From Acidobacteriota bacterium (lineage in GTDB: Bacteria; Acidobacteriota; Terriglobia; Terriglobales; Acidobacteriaceae), in contig JAKAFB010000004.1 in NCBI GenBank assembly GCA_021818105.1, positions 53,731-117,730 on the forward strand: 64,000 nucleotides of DNA. The letters are read 5' to 3'. The position numbers were made by a program, and so were the translations under genes. The first letter of the stretch is position 1. Each line of letters opens with the position of its first letter. The notes beneath the pieces were generated by a model. The model saw only the letters and a program-made list of their open reading frames with translations. It ran no database searches and was not told the origin of the DNA. Below, one piece after another: positions 1 through 7,280 of this stretch.

Positions 1-280
1 CCGTGCCCGCGGAATCCAGCAGGTCGCGCAGCGGATCCCCCTGGTAGCGCGCTCTCGCCTGGTGCTCGGCATCGCTGTCCGCCAGCAGGCGCATAGCCAC
101 TGCCGCCGTCAGCCCCATGGCCGTCATCAACAGCAGCCAGTCAAACCGCGGGCCCGCCTCCAGCCGCGCCGTAATCCCCCCCGCCGCCATCGCCAGCGCC
201 AGCACAGCCAGCGCCGACCACGTCGAGGGAGATGTGTTGCGCGCCGTTTCCTTTATTTGTCGGGCTCCGCGCGACTCCAT
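1..280 (-). CDS. Truncated membrane protein, N-terminal part
   Basis: An open frame runs from an ATG at 280 to the window edge with no stop, giving about 93 residues (start MESRGARQIKE). It has two hydrophobic stretches, roughly residues 21-35 and 48-62, so it is probably an inner-membrane protein with two N-terminal helices. An AGGAG lies about 12 bases before the ATG. The C-terminal part is outside the window, so the family cannot be named. A histidine kinase or transporter N-terminus would both fit. It is divergent from the S1/P1 nuclease gene. The ORF track does not list it because it has no stop inside the window. Confidence 0.6.
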   Translation of the reverse strand, partial: MESRGARQIKETARNTSPSTWSALAVLALAMAAGGITARLEAGPRFDWLLLMTAMGLTAAVAMRLLADSDAEHQARARYQGDPLRDLLDSAGT

Positions 281-680
281 GCGTCTGCCGTTCTCCTACA
301 CTCGCGTGTACGCCTTCGCCTCCCATTTCCACGGAAGGAGAGGCTGCTCCCTGGTCGCTCCAGATTCTGCGCGCTAACGGCTGGGGGAGGAGTGCGCACT
401 GGAAAGTCGAGCAGCAAAAAACAATCCATCTGAATTGCCAGTTGTCCAACTTATGCCACCAACCGGCAAGGGCACAACGCCCCGGACACTTCTGGCCTCC
501 CACGCATCTTTTGCAGGCGCGGGACCGCAGAGTATTTGCTCTGCCTTGCCTATCGTGCCATACGCGGAAGAATTTTTCGCCTCTAAACTTCTGAGGAAAA
601 ATGGGATTGAACCCGAAAAGGTAATTCAAATATTGCCCCCTCGTAATCTCCTCCCGTCACACCCGCCGTATACTGGCCGC
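281..680. other. Divergent intergenic region, no gene seen
   Basis: About 400 bases separate the truncated minus-strand gene from the secreted nuclease. The long ORFs on the track here (141..629 minus, 232..594 plus) are low-complexity Arg/Pro/Cys-rich shadows. The stretch from 400 to 660 is less GC-rich than its flanks and probably holds promoters for both genes, but I could not assign -35/-10 boxes with confidence. Confidence 0.4.
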
Positions 681-1604
681 ATGTCTCACAATCTGCCGCC
701 ATTCCGCCTTCGCTGGCTGGCCACCTTCTCCCTCCTCTGCCTCGCCCTGCGGTCCCCGGCCGCCCTCGCCTGGGGAAACGAAGGCCATCGCATGATTAAC
801 CGCCTCGCCGTCAGTAATTTGCCCGCAGACGTCCCCGCCTTCCTGCGCTCCTCCGAGGCGCTCGATGAAGTCGAATATCTCGGCCCTGAGCCTGACCGCT
901 GGCGCTCCCCTGCCGAGCCCGAGCTAGTCGCCGCCCAGGCCCCCGAGCATTTCATTGACCTCGAACTTGCCGACGCCCTCGGTCCGCTCCCCCATCGCCG
1001 CCTCGACTTTGAAGCCAGGGTCTTCGCCGCCAGCGAACGCCCTGAGAAAATAGGCCTCCAGCCTTGGCAGACCACTGAAGTTTGGGAGCGTCTCAAGGCC
1101 GCCCTCCGCGAGTACCGCAACCTCTCCGACGCCCACCAGGACACCCGCCCCGTTGAGCAGGCCGTCATCTTCTACGCCGGCTGGCTCGGTCACTATGTCG
1201 GCGACGGTGCTCAGCCCCTCCACACCAGCATCCAGTACAACGGCTGGGTCGGCCCCAACCCCCACGGCTACACCACGGCCCACACCATTCACTGGCAGTT
1301 TGAGGGGCCCTTCGTCGGCGCCAATATCCACATTCCTGAGATTCAGGCACTGATGTCGCCCCTCCAGCCCGTGCAGGGAGACGTCTTCGATGCCTACATG
1401 CTTTACCTGCGTCACTCCGCCACCTTCGTCGAAGAGGTCTACCAGCTTGAAAAAGCCGGTGGGTTCGTCGGCGCGGGAACGCCCCGGTCCCGTGACTTCG
1501 CCACATCCCGCCTTGCTGCCGGCGCCAGCATGCTCCGCGACATGATCTACACCGCATGGCTAGCCAGCGCCCAGCCCGTCCCAGACCCCTACGCCGGCAA
1601 ATAG
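681..1604 (+). CDS. Secreted S1/P1-type nuclease
   Basis: A 307-residue protein read from the ATG at 681. This start gives a clean signal peptide (MSHNLPPFRLRWLATFSLLC..) ending in ALA; the longer ORF from 435 only adds non-coding sequence. The mature protein would begin WGNEGHRMI, as in S1/P1 zinc-dependent nucleases, where the N-terminal Trp and the following His help bind the trinuclear zinc site. A further HYVGDGAQPLH motif supplies family metal ligands. Expected role: periplasmic or extracellular cleavage of single-stranded DNA/RNA and 3'-nucleotides for phosphate or nucleoside scavenging. Gene length fits the family. Very confident on family, less on substrate. Confidence 0.9.
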   Translation: MSHNLPPFRLRWLATFSLLCLALRSPAALAWGNEGHRMINRLAVSNLPADVPAFLRSSEALDEVEYLGPEPDRWRSPAEPELVAAQAPEHFIDLELADALGPLPHRRLDFEARVFAASERPEKIGLQPWQTTEVWERLKAALREYRNLSDAHQDTRPVEQAVIFYAGWLGHYVGDGAQPLHTSIQYNGWVGPNPHGYTTAHTIHWQFEGPFVGANIHIPEIQALMSPLQPVQGDVFDAYMLYLRHSATFVEEVYQLEKAGGFVGAGTPRSRDFATSRLAAGASMLRDMIYTAWLASAQPVPDPYAGK

Positions 1605-1691
1605 TTCCCCGCCCCGCTGGTGGCCAGCCCGGCTGGCTCAGGGTGCATGGCCTCCCCATCGCCCCGCGAATGTTGTAGCTTCATAGTCAGC

Positions 1692-2075
1692 ATGATCCTC
1701 GGCAGCGGCATCGATCTCATTGAGATTCAGCGCATCCAGCAGTCCCTTGACCGCTACGGCCACCGCTTCCTCAACCGCGTCTACACCCCCGCCGAGCAGG
1801 ACTTCTGCCTACGCAAGCGCAACTCCGCTGAAAGCCTCGCCGCCCGCTTCGCCGCTAAGGAGGCCGCCGCCAAGGCCCTCGGTACCGGCATCAGCCGCGG
1901 TGTCAGTTGGCTTGAGATTGAGGTCCTCCGCGAGCGTGGCTACCGGCCCACCCTCCGCTTCCACGGCCGCGCCCTTCAGATTGCCACCCACATGGGCGTA
2001 GTCCACACCGCGCTTTCCCTCACCCACTCCCTACAGATCGCCATGGCCAGCGTCACCCTCGAAGACGACCGATAA
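1692..2075 (+). CDS. acpS: Holo-[acyl-carrier-protein] synthase
   Basis: A 127-residue protein that transfers 4'-phosphopantetheine from CoA to a serine of acyl carrier protein, in the cytoplasm. The ATG at 1692 gives the canonical AcpS start MILGSGIDLIEIQRI, where the Asp binds magnesium. The second signature FAAKEAAAKALGTG carries the catalytic/metal Glu and the CoA-binding Lys. Length is typical of the AcpS-type trimeric enzymes. The track ORF from 1620 extends it by 24 residues that do not look like coding sequence. It lies 87 bases after the nuclease on the same strand. Confidence 0.95.
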   Translation: MILGSGIDLIEIQRIQQSLDRYGHRFLNRVYTPAEQDFCLRKRNSAESLAARFAAKEAAAKALGTGISRGVSWLEIEVLRERGYRPTLRFHGRALQIATHMGVVHTALSLTHSLQIAMASVTLEDDR

Positions 2076-2280
2076 CTCCATCCGAAACTCGTCTTCACCA
2101 CACGCAAGCCCTTCATTCCGCTGCATAGTTCCGCATCCGCTCTGCGCCCCGGGAATCCAATCTATATTCACTCACGCGCAATCAACGGCATCGGGTTGGA
2201 GGCCGATGGTCTTTGCGCTATCTGCTATCCTCAAGGCGACGAGGTAAAATCAGCCACTTCATCGCAGTAAGGGGAAGACC

Positions 2281-3357
2281 GTGCCAAGCCGCAAAGAGAT
2301 TCAGTGGTCACAGCTGAGAGTAGGTGCCTTGGTCTTGGCGGCGATGGCCGTGCTCATTCTCATCATCTTCCTCATGTCCGGTCGCTCAGGCGGCATGTTC
2401 TCCCGCAAGCTCATCCTCCGCACATACTTTGACAATGCTGCCAACCTCAAAAGCGGCGCTCCCGTTACTCTCGAGGGCGTCACCATCGGCAACGTCATCA
2501 GAATCCGCGTCGTCCCGGAGCGCAACCCCTACCCCGTTGAAGTCACGATGCGAGTCGGGACAAAGTACCTGAGCGATCTGCATACCGACTCCACCACCAC
2601 CATCACCCAGGCCGGCGTCCTCGGCGACAGTTTCGTCGATATCGACTCCAGCCAGGCCACCGGCCCGCACCCCACTGACGGCGCAGAACTCAAGTCAACC
2701 GGAACACCGAACATTCAAGACGTGGTGCAAGCCAGCCAGGGTGCCCTCAAGCAGATGGAGATCCTCGTCACTAAGCTCGGCGTCATGGTCGATACCCTTA
2801 ATTCAACGCGCGGCACACTTGGCGCCTTTATCAATGACCCGGCCTTCTACAAGAAGGTCTCGCGCATCGCCGACAACCTCGACACAATCACCGGCAACGT
2901 CAGCCATGGCAAGGGCACTCTCGGCAAACTCATCATGGACGACACCCTCTATAGCCACGCCAACGAAACTGCAGGTCGCCTCGACCACATCGCCACTTCC
3001 CTCGATCAGGGCAAAGGCACTGCCGGCAAACTTCTCCACGACGAAACCCTCTACAACAACCTCAAAGACGCCACCGCGAACGTCAATGAGCTCATGGCCG
3101 GCATCAATCAGGGCAAGGGCGCGATCGGAAAATTGAGCAAGGACCCCGCCTTCGCTCAGAAGCTCGACGATACTGTCACCCGCCTTGACAACATCCTCAG
3201 CACCATCGATCAGGGCCAGGGAACTCTCGGCCAGCTCGTGCGTAACCGGGCACTCTATGATCACACTGACCAGACCATGGATCAGGCCCAGCAACTGCTC
3301 AAGGCCATCCGCCAGGATCCCAAGAAGTACTTCGTCATCCGTCTCAAAATTTTCTAG
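2281..3357 (+). CDS. mlaD: MlaD/MCE-family lipid-transport substrate-binding protein
   Basis: A 358-residue protein starting at GTG 2281, with AAGGGGAAG just upstream. One N-terminal transmembrane helix (residues ~13-32) is followed by an MCE domain (~45-125, with YFDNAANLKSGAPVTLEGVTIG) and a long C-terminal helical region. MCE proteins bind phospholipids between inner and outer membranes with an MlaE permease and MlaF ATPase; neither is adjacent here. The C-terminal half has five copies of a (K/R/Q)G(T/A)xG-centred unit spaced exactly 34 residues apart. The repeats probably extend the coiled or helical tube seen in longer MCE proteins. Phospholipid or other lipid substrate unknown. Confidence 0.85.
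   Translation: MPSRKEIQWSQLRVGALVLAAMAVLILIIFLMSGRSGGMFSRKLILRTYFDNAANLKSGAPVTLEGVTIGNVIRIRVVPERNPYPVEVTMRVGTKYLSDLHTDSTTTITQAGVLGDSFVDIDSSQATGPHPTDGAELKSTGTPNIQDVVQASQGALKQMEILVTKLGVMVDTLNSTRGTLGAFINDPAFYKKVSRIADNLDTITGNVSHGKGTLGKLIMDDTLYSHANETAGRLDHIATSLDQGKGTAGKLLHDETLYNNLKDATANVNELMAGINQGKGAIGKLSKDPAFAQKLDDTVTRLDNILSTIDQGQGTLGQLVRNRALYDHTDQTMDQAQQLLKAIRQDPKKYFVIRLKIF
2809..3318 (+). repeat. Five in-frame 34-residue (102-base) repeats in the MCE protein
   Basis: The unit is (R/K/Q)-G-(T/A)-x-G-x-(F/L)-x-x-(D/N)-x-(A/T)-(F/L), followed by a helix-like stretch with Asn/Asp-Leu/Val. The dipeptides RG, KG, KG, KG and QG fall at residues 177, 211, 245, 279 and 313, an exact period of 34. Sequence identity between units is partial, so the array is old rather than a recent tandem duplication. 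Confidence 0.8.
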
Positions 3358-3659
3358 CCCGCCTTTTGCCGATAATTTCTCGCCTCTGTGCCATCATCAG
3401 AATCATGAGGCACAAGGTGAGCACGGAAACCGCGATCTGCGTTGGCACGGCTACCACGCGCATGCCGCTTTCAGGGTTACAGGCAGATGTCTTGTGTCAG
3501 GATGCCCCCACCCCCTACCCCCCCCCTTTTTTATTTGCACTTTTCCACAGATGGCTTGCCGAAAATTACGGGCGCGCGGCCGCGCAAATGCCGGGGGAAT
3601 ACAGAAAGAGCCCTCCGCGCACGGAGAGCCCTCTGTCAGGTTCTGTTCGTTAAGCCGCT
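3358..3659. other. Intergenic region with C-rich tract
   Basis: About 300 bases between the convergent MCE gene and the first MoaD-like gene. Track ORFs here lack a recognisable product. It contains a run CCCCC-A-CCCCC-TA-CCCCCCCCC followed by T6 (3505-3532) and a direct repeat of GAGCCCTC near 3610-3635. No clear intrinsic terminator was found. The T-rich stretch after the C tract might serve as a transcript end for the MCE gene. Confidence 0.4.
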
Positions 3660-3941
3660 CTACGCGCTGCCTCCTGCAATCGACGGGATTACCAGCACCT
3701 CATCGCCCTCCTGGAACGCGTACTTCTCGTTGCCGAGGAAGCGAATGTCTTCTTCGTTCACATAAAAGTTGATGAAGCGCCGGATCTGCCCGTCCTCGCC
3801 GCGCAGGTGCTGCTTCAGCGCCGGGAAACGCTCCTCAATATCCGCCACCAGTTCCGGCAGGTTCGCTGCCGCGCTGTCAATCTCGCGAATGTTGTTCGTA
3901 TGCTTCTGGAACGCATTGGGCAAAAGGACTCTAACGGACAT
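3660..3941 (-). CDS. MoaD/ThiS-family sulfur-carrier-like protein ending GG-Ser-Ala
   Basis: A 93-residue beta-grasp protein (MSVRVLLPNAFQKHTNN..., ending VLVIPSIAGGSA). The general layout and the terminal Gly-Gly identify a MoaD/ThiS/CysO-type sulfur carrier or ubiquitin-like protein. Unlike MoaD, two residues (Ser-Ala) follow the Gly-Gly. Carriers such as QbsE and the Wolinella HcyS protein also have residues after GG that a JAMM-type metalloprotease removes before thiocarboxylation. No such protease is in this window. Its start overlaps the 3' end of the thrC-like gene by 11 bases, so the two are co-transcribed and probably translationally coupled, both under the SAM riboswitch upstream. 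Role in sulfur amino-acid synthesis is inference. Confidence 0.85.
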   Translation of the reverse strand: MSVRVLLPNAFQKHTNNIREIDSAAANLPELVADIEERFPALKQHLRGEDGQIRRFINFYVNEEDIRFLGNEKYAFQEGDEVLVIPSIAGGSA

Positions 3942-5205
3942 TGCTTTCTCCTGCCAGGCTTAACTCCCGGCCTGCTGTATGTTCTTCCACAAAGTTCTCA
4001 AAATCAGTAAGCCGCGGTCGAATCGCCCGGTTCTGGTCGTACGCGCCGTGCAGCGCGTCGGTCGTCTTCAGTCCGTTGCCGGTAATGCACGCCACAGTTA
4101 GTTCATTCGCTCCGATGCGCCCATGCGCATACAACCGCGCCGTCACCGCCGTCGTCACGCCGCCCGCCGTTTCCGTAAAGATGCCTTCCGTCTCCGCCAG
4201 CTCCTGAATCGCAGACACAATCTCCACGTCCGACACATCCTCTGCCCAGCCGCCCGACGAGCGAATCGCCCGCGCCGCATACAATCCGTCCGCCGGATTC
4301 CCAATCGCCAGCGACCGCGCAATCGTATTCGGCCGCTGCGGCTCCACTGCGTCCGTGCCATTCTTCACCGCCTGCGCAATCGGCGAGCAGCCCGTAGCCT
4401 GCGCGCCAAAGAAGCGCACCGGCTTGTTTTCCACCAGACCCAGCGCAATCAGCTCATTGAACGCCTTGCGAATCTTCGTAATCAGCGATCCGCCCGCCAT
4501 CGGCACCACCACGTTGTCCGGCAGCCGCCAACCCAGTTGCTCCGCAATCTCAAAGCCCACCGTTTTCGATCCTTCGGCGTAGTAAGGCCGCAGGTTTACG
4601 TTCACAAAGCCCCAGTTGTAGCGGTCCGCAATTTGCGAGCACAGCCGGTTCACATGGTCATAGTTGCCGTCCACGCGCACCAGCGTGGCCCCGTACACCT
4701 GGGTGTTCAGAATCTTCGCGGGCTCCAGATCGGCGGGCACCAGGATGAACGTCTTCAGCCCCAGCCGCGCCGCCTGCGCCGCTACGGCGTTCGCCAGGTT
4801 GCCCGTCGACGAGCAACCCACCGTGTCAAACCCGAAGGCCTGCGCATTGGCCAGCGCCACCGCCACCACCCGGTCCTTGAAGCTGAGAGTCGGCATGCAA
4901 ACGGCGTCGTTCTTGATGTACAGATTGCCTGCCCCGATGCGCGCAGCCAGCCGTGGCGCCTTCACCAGCGGAGTCAGCCCCGCCGGAGTCTGCGGCTCGT
5001 AACTGTCGGCAACCGGCAGCAGCGCGCGATAGCGCCACATATTCAGCGGCCCCGCGCTGATGGCCTCGCGCGTAAAGCGCGTGCGGGCATGCTCAAGGTC
5101 ATAGGTCACCTCAAGCGGGGAAAAGCACTCATCACAAATGGAAAGCGGCTGAACACCGTAGGTTTTGCCGCACTCACGGCATCGCAACTCATAAGCAGTC
5201 GTCAC
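3931..5205 (-). CDS. thrC: Threonine-synthase-like PLP enzyme with zinc ribbon
   Basis: A 424-residue fold-type II PLP enzyme. It starts at GTG 5205 with GAGGGA seven bases upstream. Residues 9-27 form a zinc ribbon (C-x2-C ... C-x2-C, in CRECG and CDEC). The PLP lysine is in PTLSFKDRV (K110), and the phosphate loop is CSSTGNLANA (~131-140). The family normally converts O-phospho-L-homoserine to threonine. However, it sits behind a SAM-I riboswitch and overlaps a sulfur-carrier-like gene. This suggests that it, or a relative, may use the same substrate with a carrier thiocarboxylate to make homocysteine, by analogy with the CysM/CysO system. Threonine synthase is the safe call; the alternative is untested. 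Confidence 0.85.
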   Translation of the reverse strand: MTTAYELRCRECGKTYGVQPLSICDECFSPLEVTYDLEHARTRFTREAISAGPLNMWRYRALLPVADSYEPQTPAGLTPLVKAPRLAARIGAGNLYIKNDAVCMPTLSFKDRVVAVALANAQAFGFDTVGCSSTGNLANAVAAQAARLGLKTFILVPADLEPAKILNTQVYGATLVRVDGNYDHVNRLCSQIADRYNWGFVNVNLRPYYAEGSKTVGFEIAEQLGWRLPDNVVVPMAGGSLITKIRKAFNELIALGLVENKPVRFFGAQATGCSPIAQAVKNGTDAVEPQRPNTIARSLAIGNPADGLYAARAIRSSGGWAEDVSDVEIVSAIQELAETEGIFTETAGGVTTAVTARLYAHGRIGANELTVACITGNGLKTTDALHGAYDQNRAIRPRLTDFENFVEEHTAGRELSLAGESNVR

Positions 5206-5334
5206 AAGTCCCTCGCATCTGCGCAGATGGCTGCGACAATGCGGGCGTGTGACCGGCTCATCTAGAGCGAACGTGAAGTGACTCGAAAATTCTTATGAGA
5301 CGCCTCGGCGAAGAGTGCTGAAGCATCCCCCGAA

Positions 5335-5440
5335 TCTCATGTTCCCCGTTTCCGGGCGAGAGTTGACACCATACTCCTGGATTGCCCAGGCAGGTTGTCG
5401 TGGCGTCACAGGGCCCGTCCCTCAGCCACTCTGCATGAAA
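5335..5440 (-). promoter_or_regulatory. SAM-I (S-box) riboswitch
   Basis: On the minus strand this reads as an S-box aptamer. P1 pairs TTTCATG (5440-5434) with CATGAGA (5341-5335), seven pairs with one G-U. P2 pairs GTGGC (5429-5425) with GCCAC (5404-5400) and encloses the kink-turn and pseudoknot loop signature GAGGGACGGGCCCTGTGACG. CGACAACC follows, then P3 (CCTGG...CCAGG), the conserved GGTGTCAACTC and a P4 hairpin CCCG-GAAA-CGGG. These match the SAM-I consensus closely. It ends 130 bases before the thrC-like start, so it should switch that operon off when S-adenosylmethionine is abundant. The expression platform between 5206 and 5334 is not obvious. Confidence 0.93.
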
Positions 5441-5467
5441 TTCAGGCCTGCCCTTTGGGGACAAACT

Positions 5468-5496
5468 TGAATAATTTGGTTGTACCACAGCCCCAA
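5468..5496 (-). promoter_or_regulatory. Putative promoter of the riboswitch-thrC-moaD operon
   Basis: Minus-strand TTGGGG and TATTCA are separated by 17 bases. They place a start site roughly 25 bases before the P1 helix of the SAM riboswitch. The boxes are imperfect and were found by eye. Confidence 0.4.
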
Positions 5497-5592
5497 TCAC
5501 CGGGCAACAGCCATTGCAGCGAGCAGCACAAAGCTGCACGCGAACGGCGCACCAAGCCCGCTGAGCACATTCCTGCTCCGTGGGGCCTCCGC

Positions 5593-5910
5593 TCACCCGC
5601 CCGCAATCGCGCCTACCACCATCAGCGGCTCTTTGCCCTTGGCCACAGCATCCGGCAGCGGTGCATCGACTGGGTCGTGCGTCAAATCTTCGCCGCAGGC
5701 AAAGAAGCGCAGAAACGGCCGCCGCTTCTGCGTCCCATGCTCGCGGATGGTGCCCATCAGCATCGGGTAGCGTGCTTCCAGCGCGTCCAGCACGGAGCGC
5801 ACCGTCACCGCTCCGGCAACCTCAAGCGCGACGTCGCCCTCCACCCGCGCCAGGTTGCGCAGGTGGTACGGCAATGCGACTTGAACCGTATGGACTTCGC
5901 CAGCCTTCAT
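5593..5910 (-). CDS. MoaD/ThiS-like ubiquitin-fold protein ending AIAGG
   Basis: A 105-residue protein with a beta-grasp pattern ([18 protein letters not shown]..., [13 protein letters not shown]) and the terminal tail VGAIAGG. The free Gly-Gly C-terminus is what adenylating enzymes (MoeB/ThiF type) activate in sulfur carriers and bacterial ubiquitin-like proteins. It overlaps the end of the upstream propeller gene by four bases, so it is co-translated with it. It has little similarity to the other MoaD-like protein 1.7 kb away, apart from the fold and tail. Its partner and acceptor are unknown; the coupling to a BNR-repeat protein is the only functional clue. Confidence 0.8.
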   Translation of the reverse strand: MKAGEVHTVQVALPYHLRNLARVEGDVALEVAGAVTVRSVLDALEARYPMLMGTIREHGTQKRRPFLRFFACGEDLTHDPVDAPLPDAVAKGKEPLMVVGAIAGG

Positions 5911-7088
5911 GCCAGCGTCTGCACCTCAACGGAAAGTACCGCGGGCAGGTCATGCACAATCGCCTGCCACGAGTCGCCGCCGTTCGGCGAAACATACACC
6001 TGACCGCCGGTCGTCCCGAAATACACACCGCACTCATCCAGCCTGTCCACGGCCATCGCATCGCGGAGTACGTTTACATAGCAGTCCTTCTGCGGCAGGC
6101 CCTTCGTCAGCGGCTCCCACTCGTTGCCGCCGGTACGGCTGCGATAGACGGCCAGTTTGCCATCCAGCGGGAAATGCTCTCCGTCGCTCTTAATCGGAAC
6201 CACATAGATCGTCTCCGGCTCATGCGCGTGCACGTCAATCACAAAGCCGAAGTCGGTGGGCAGGTTGCCGCTGACCTCGCGCCAGTTGTCACCCGCGTCA
6301 TCGCTGCGCATCACGTCCCAGTGCTTCTGCATAAACAGCACATTCGGCCGCGATGGGTGCATGGCGATGTGATGCACGCAATGCCCGACATCGGCCGTCG
6401 GGTCGGGAATGTATTGCGAGTGGAGCCCTTTGTTGATCGGCTTCCACGTCTGTCCGCCATCGTCCGTGCGGAACGCGCCTGCCGCCGATATCGCGATATA
6501 CATCCGCTTCGGGTTCGTCGGATCCAAAATGATCGTGTGCAGGCACATGCCGCCCGCGCCCGGCTGCCACTTCGGCCCGGTGCCGTGGCCGCGCAACCCG
6601 GGCAGTTCGTGCCAGTTTTCTCCGCCATCCGTCGAGCAAAAGATGGCTGCATCTTCCACGCCGGCGTAGACCATATTTGCATCGGTCAGCGATGGCTCGA
6701 TATGCCACACACACTTGAATTCCCACGGATGCTGCGTGCCGTCATACCACTGATGCGTGGTCAGAGGCTTGCCCGTCTCGGCGGACGAGTCGTATACGAA
6801 CCTGCTGGGAAGGGCCTTGGGCGGGCCGGGAACGGGCAATTCCGCGGCACTAACGCCGGGCTGATGCCACGTCTTGCCGCCGTCAGTGGAACGCTGCACG
6901 AGCTGGCCAAACCAGCCGCTGGTCTGCGAGGCGTAGATCCTGTCCGGGTCCACGGGCGAGCCCTTCATGTGGTAAATCTCCCAGCCCGCAAAGAATGGGC
7001 CGCTGACCTCCCACTTTTCGCGCTTGCCGTCTGACGTCAGGATGAACGCACCTTTGCGCGTTCCGACCAAAACACGCACCTTGCTCAT
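5907..7088 (-). CDS. BNR-repeat (sialidase-like) beta-propeller protein
   Basis: A 393-residue protein starting [17 protein letters not shown]. It contains several Asp-box/BNR-type motifs ([48 protein letters not shown]) spaced as blades of a six- or seven-bladed propeller. There is no signal peptide, so it is probably cytoplasmic, unlike true sialidases; catalytic sialidase residues cannot be claimed. Database entries often label such proteins exo-alpha-sialidase or WD40/YVTN-like. It overlaps the following MoaD-like gene by four bases, implying a two-gene operon whose products work together. It is divergent from ftsY. Confidence 0.75.
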   Translation of the reverse strand: MSKVRVLVGTRKGAFILTSDGKREKWEVSGPFFAGWEIYHMKGSPVDPDRIYASQTSGWFGQLVQRSTDGGKTWHQPGVSAAELPVPGPPKALPSRFVYDSSAETGKPLTTHQWYDGTQHPWEFKCVWHIEPSLTDANMVYAGVEDAAIFCSTDGGENWHELPGLRGHGTGPKWQPGAGGMCLHTIILDPTNPKRMYIAISAAGAFRTDDGGQTWKPINKGLHSQYIPDPTADVGHCVHHIAMHPSRPNVLFMQKHWDVMRSDDAGDNWREVSGNLPTDFGFVIDVHAHEPETIYVVPIKSDGEHFPLDGKLAVYRSRTGGNEWEPLTKGLPQKDCYVNVLRDAMAVDRLDECGVYFGTTGGQVYVSPNGGDSWQAIVHDLPAVLSVEVQTLA

Positions 7089-7280
7089 GTGCTGTTGAGA
7101 CCTCCGATTGGAATCGTCCGCCAGGGGAATCTACGGAAACGACTTGAGAATTGTTTCCCGATTCGCGGCAGGACACAAGTGAATTCTTGGCCATATAACC
7201 TGATGGCGCGCTTTGCCCGCTGCCGCCCCCTGGGTTCGCTCCGACCGCCCTCTGCTTTAAACTCAAAGCTGGACCAGCTC

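Noticed and set aside
4123-5265. 380-residue plus-strand ORF
   Set aside because: It is antisense to the thrC-like gene, is very rich in Arg/His/Gln, and has no domain; thrC shows full motif conservation.
5258-5596. 112-residue minus-strand ORF
   Set aside because: It covers the SAM riboswitch; the conserved RNA elements explain this stretch and the peptide is not protein-like.
5580-7034. 484-residue plus-strand ORF
   Set aside because: Antisense to the BNR propeller and MoaD-like genes with Arg/Ala-rich composition; it is a high-GC shadow.
5907-7088. Active sialidase
   Set aside because: Asp-box repeats are present, but there is no signal peptide and the catalytic arginine triad was not identified, so only a propeller fold is claimed.
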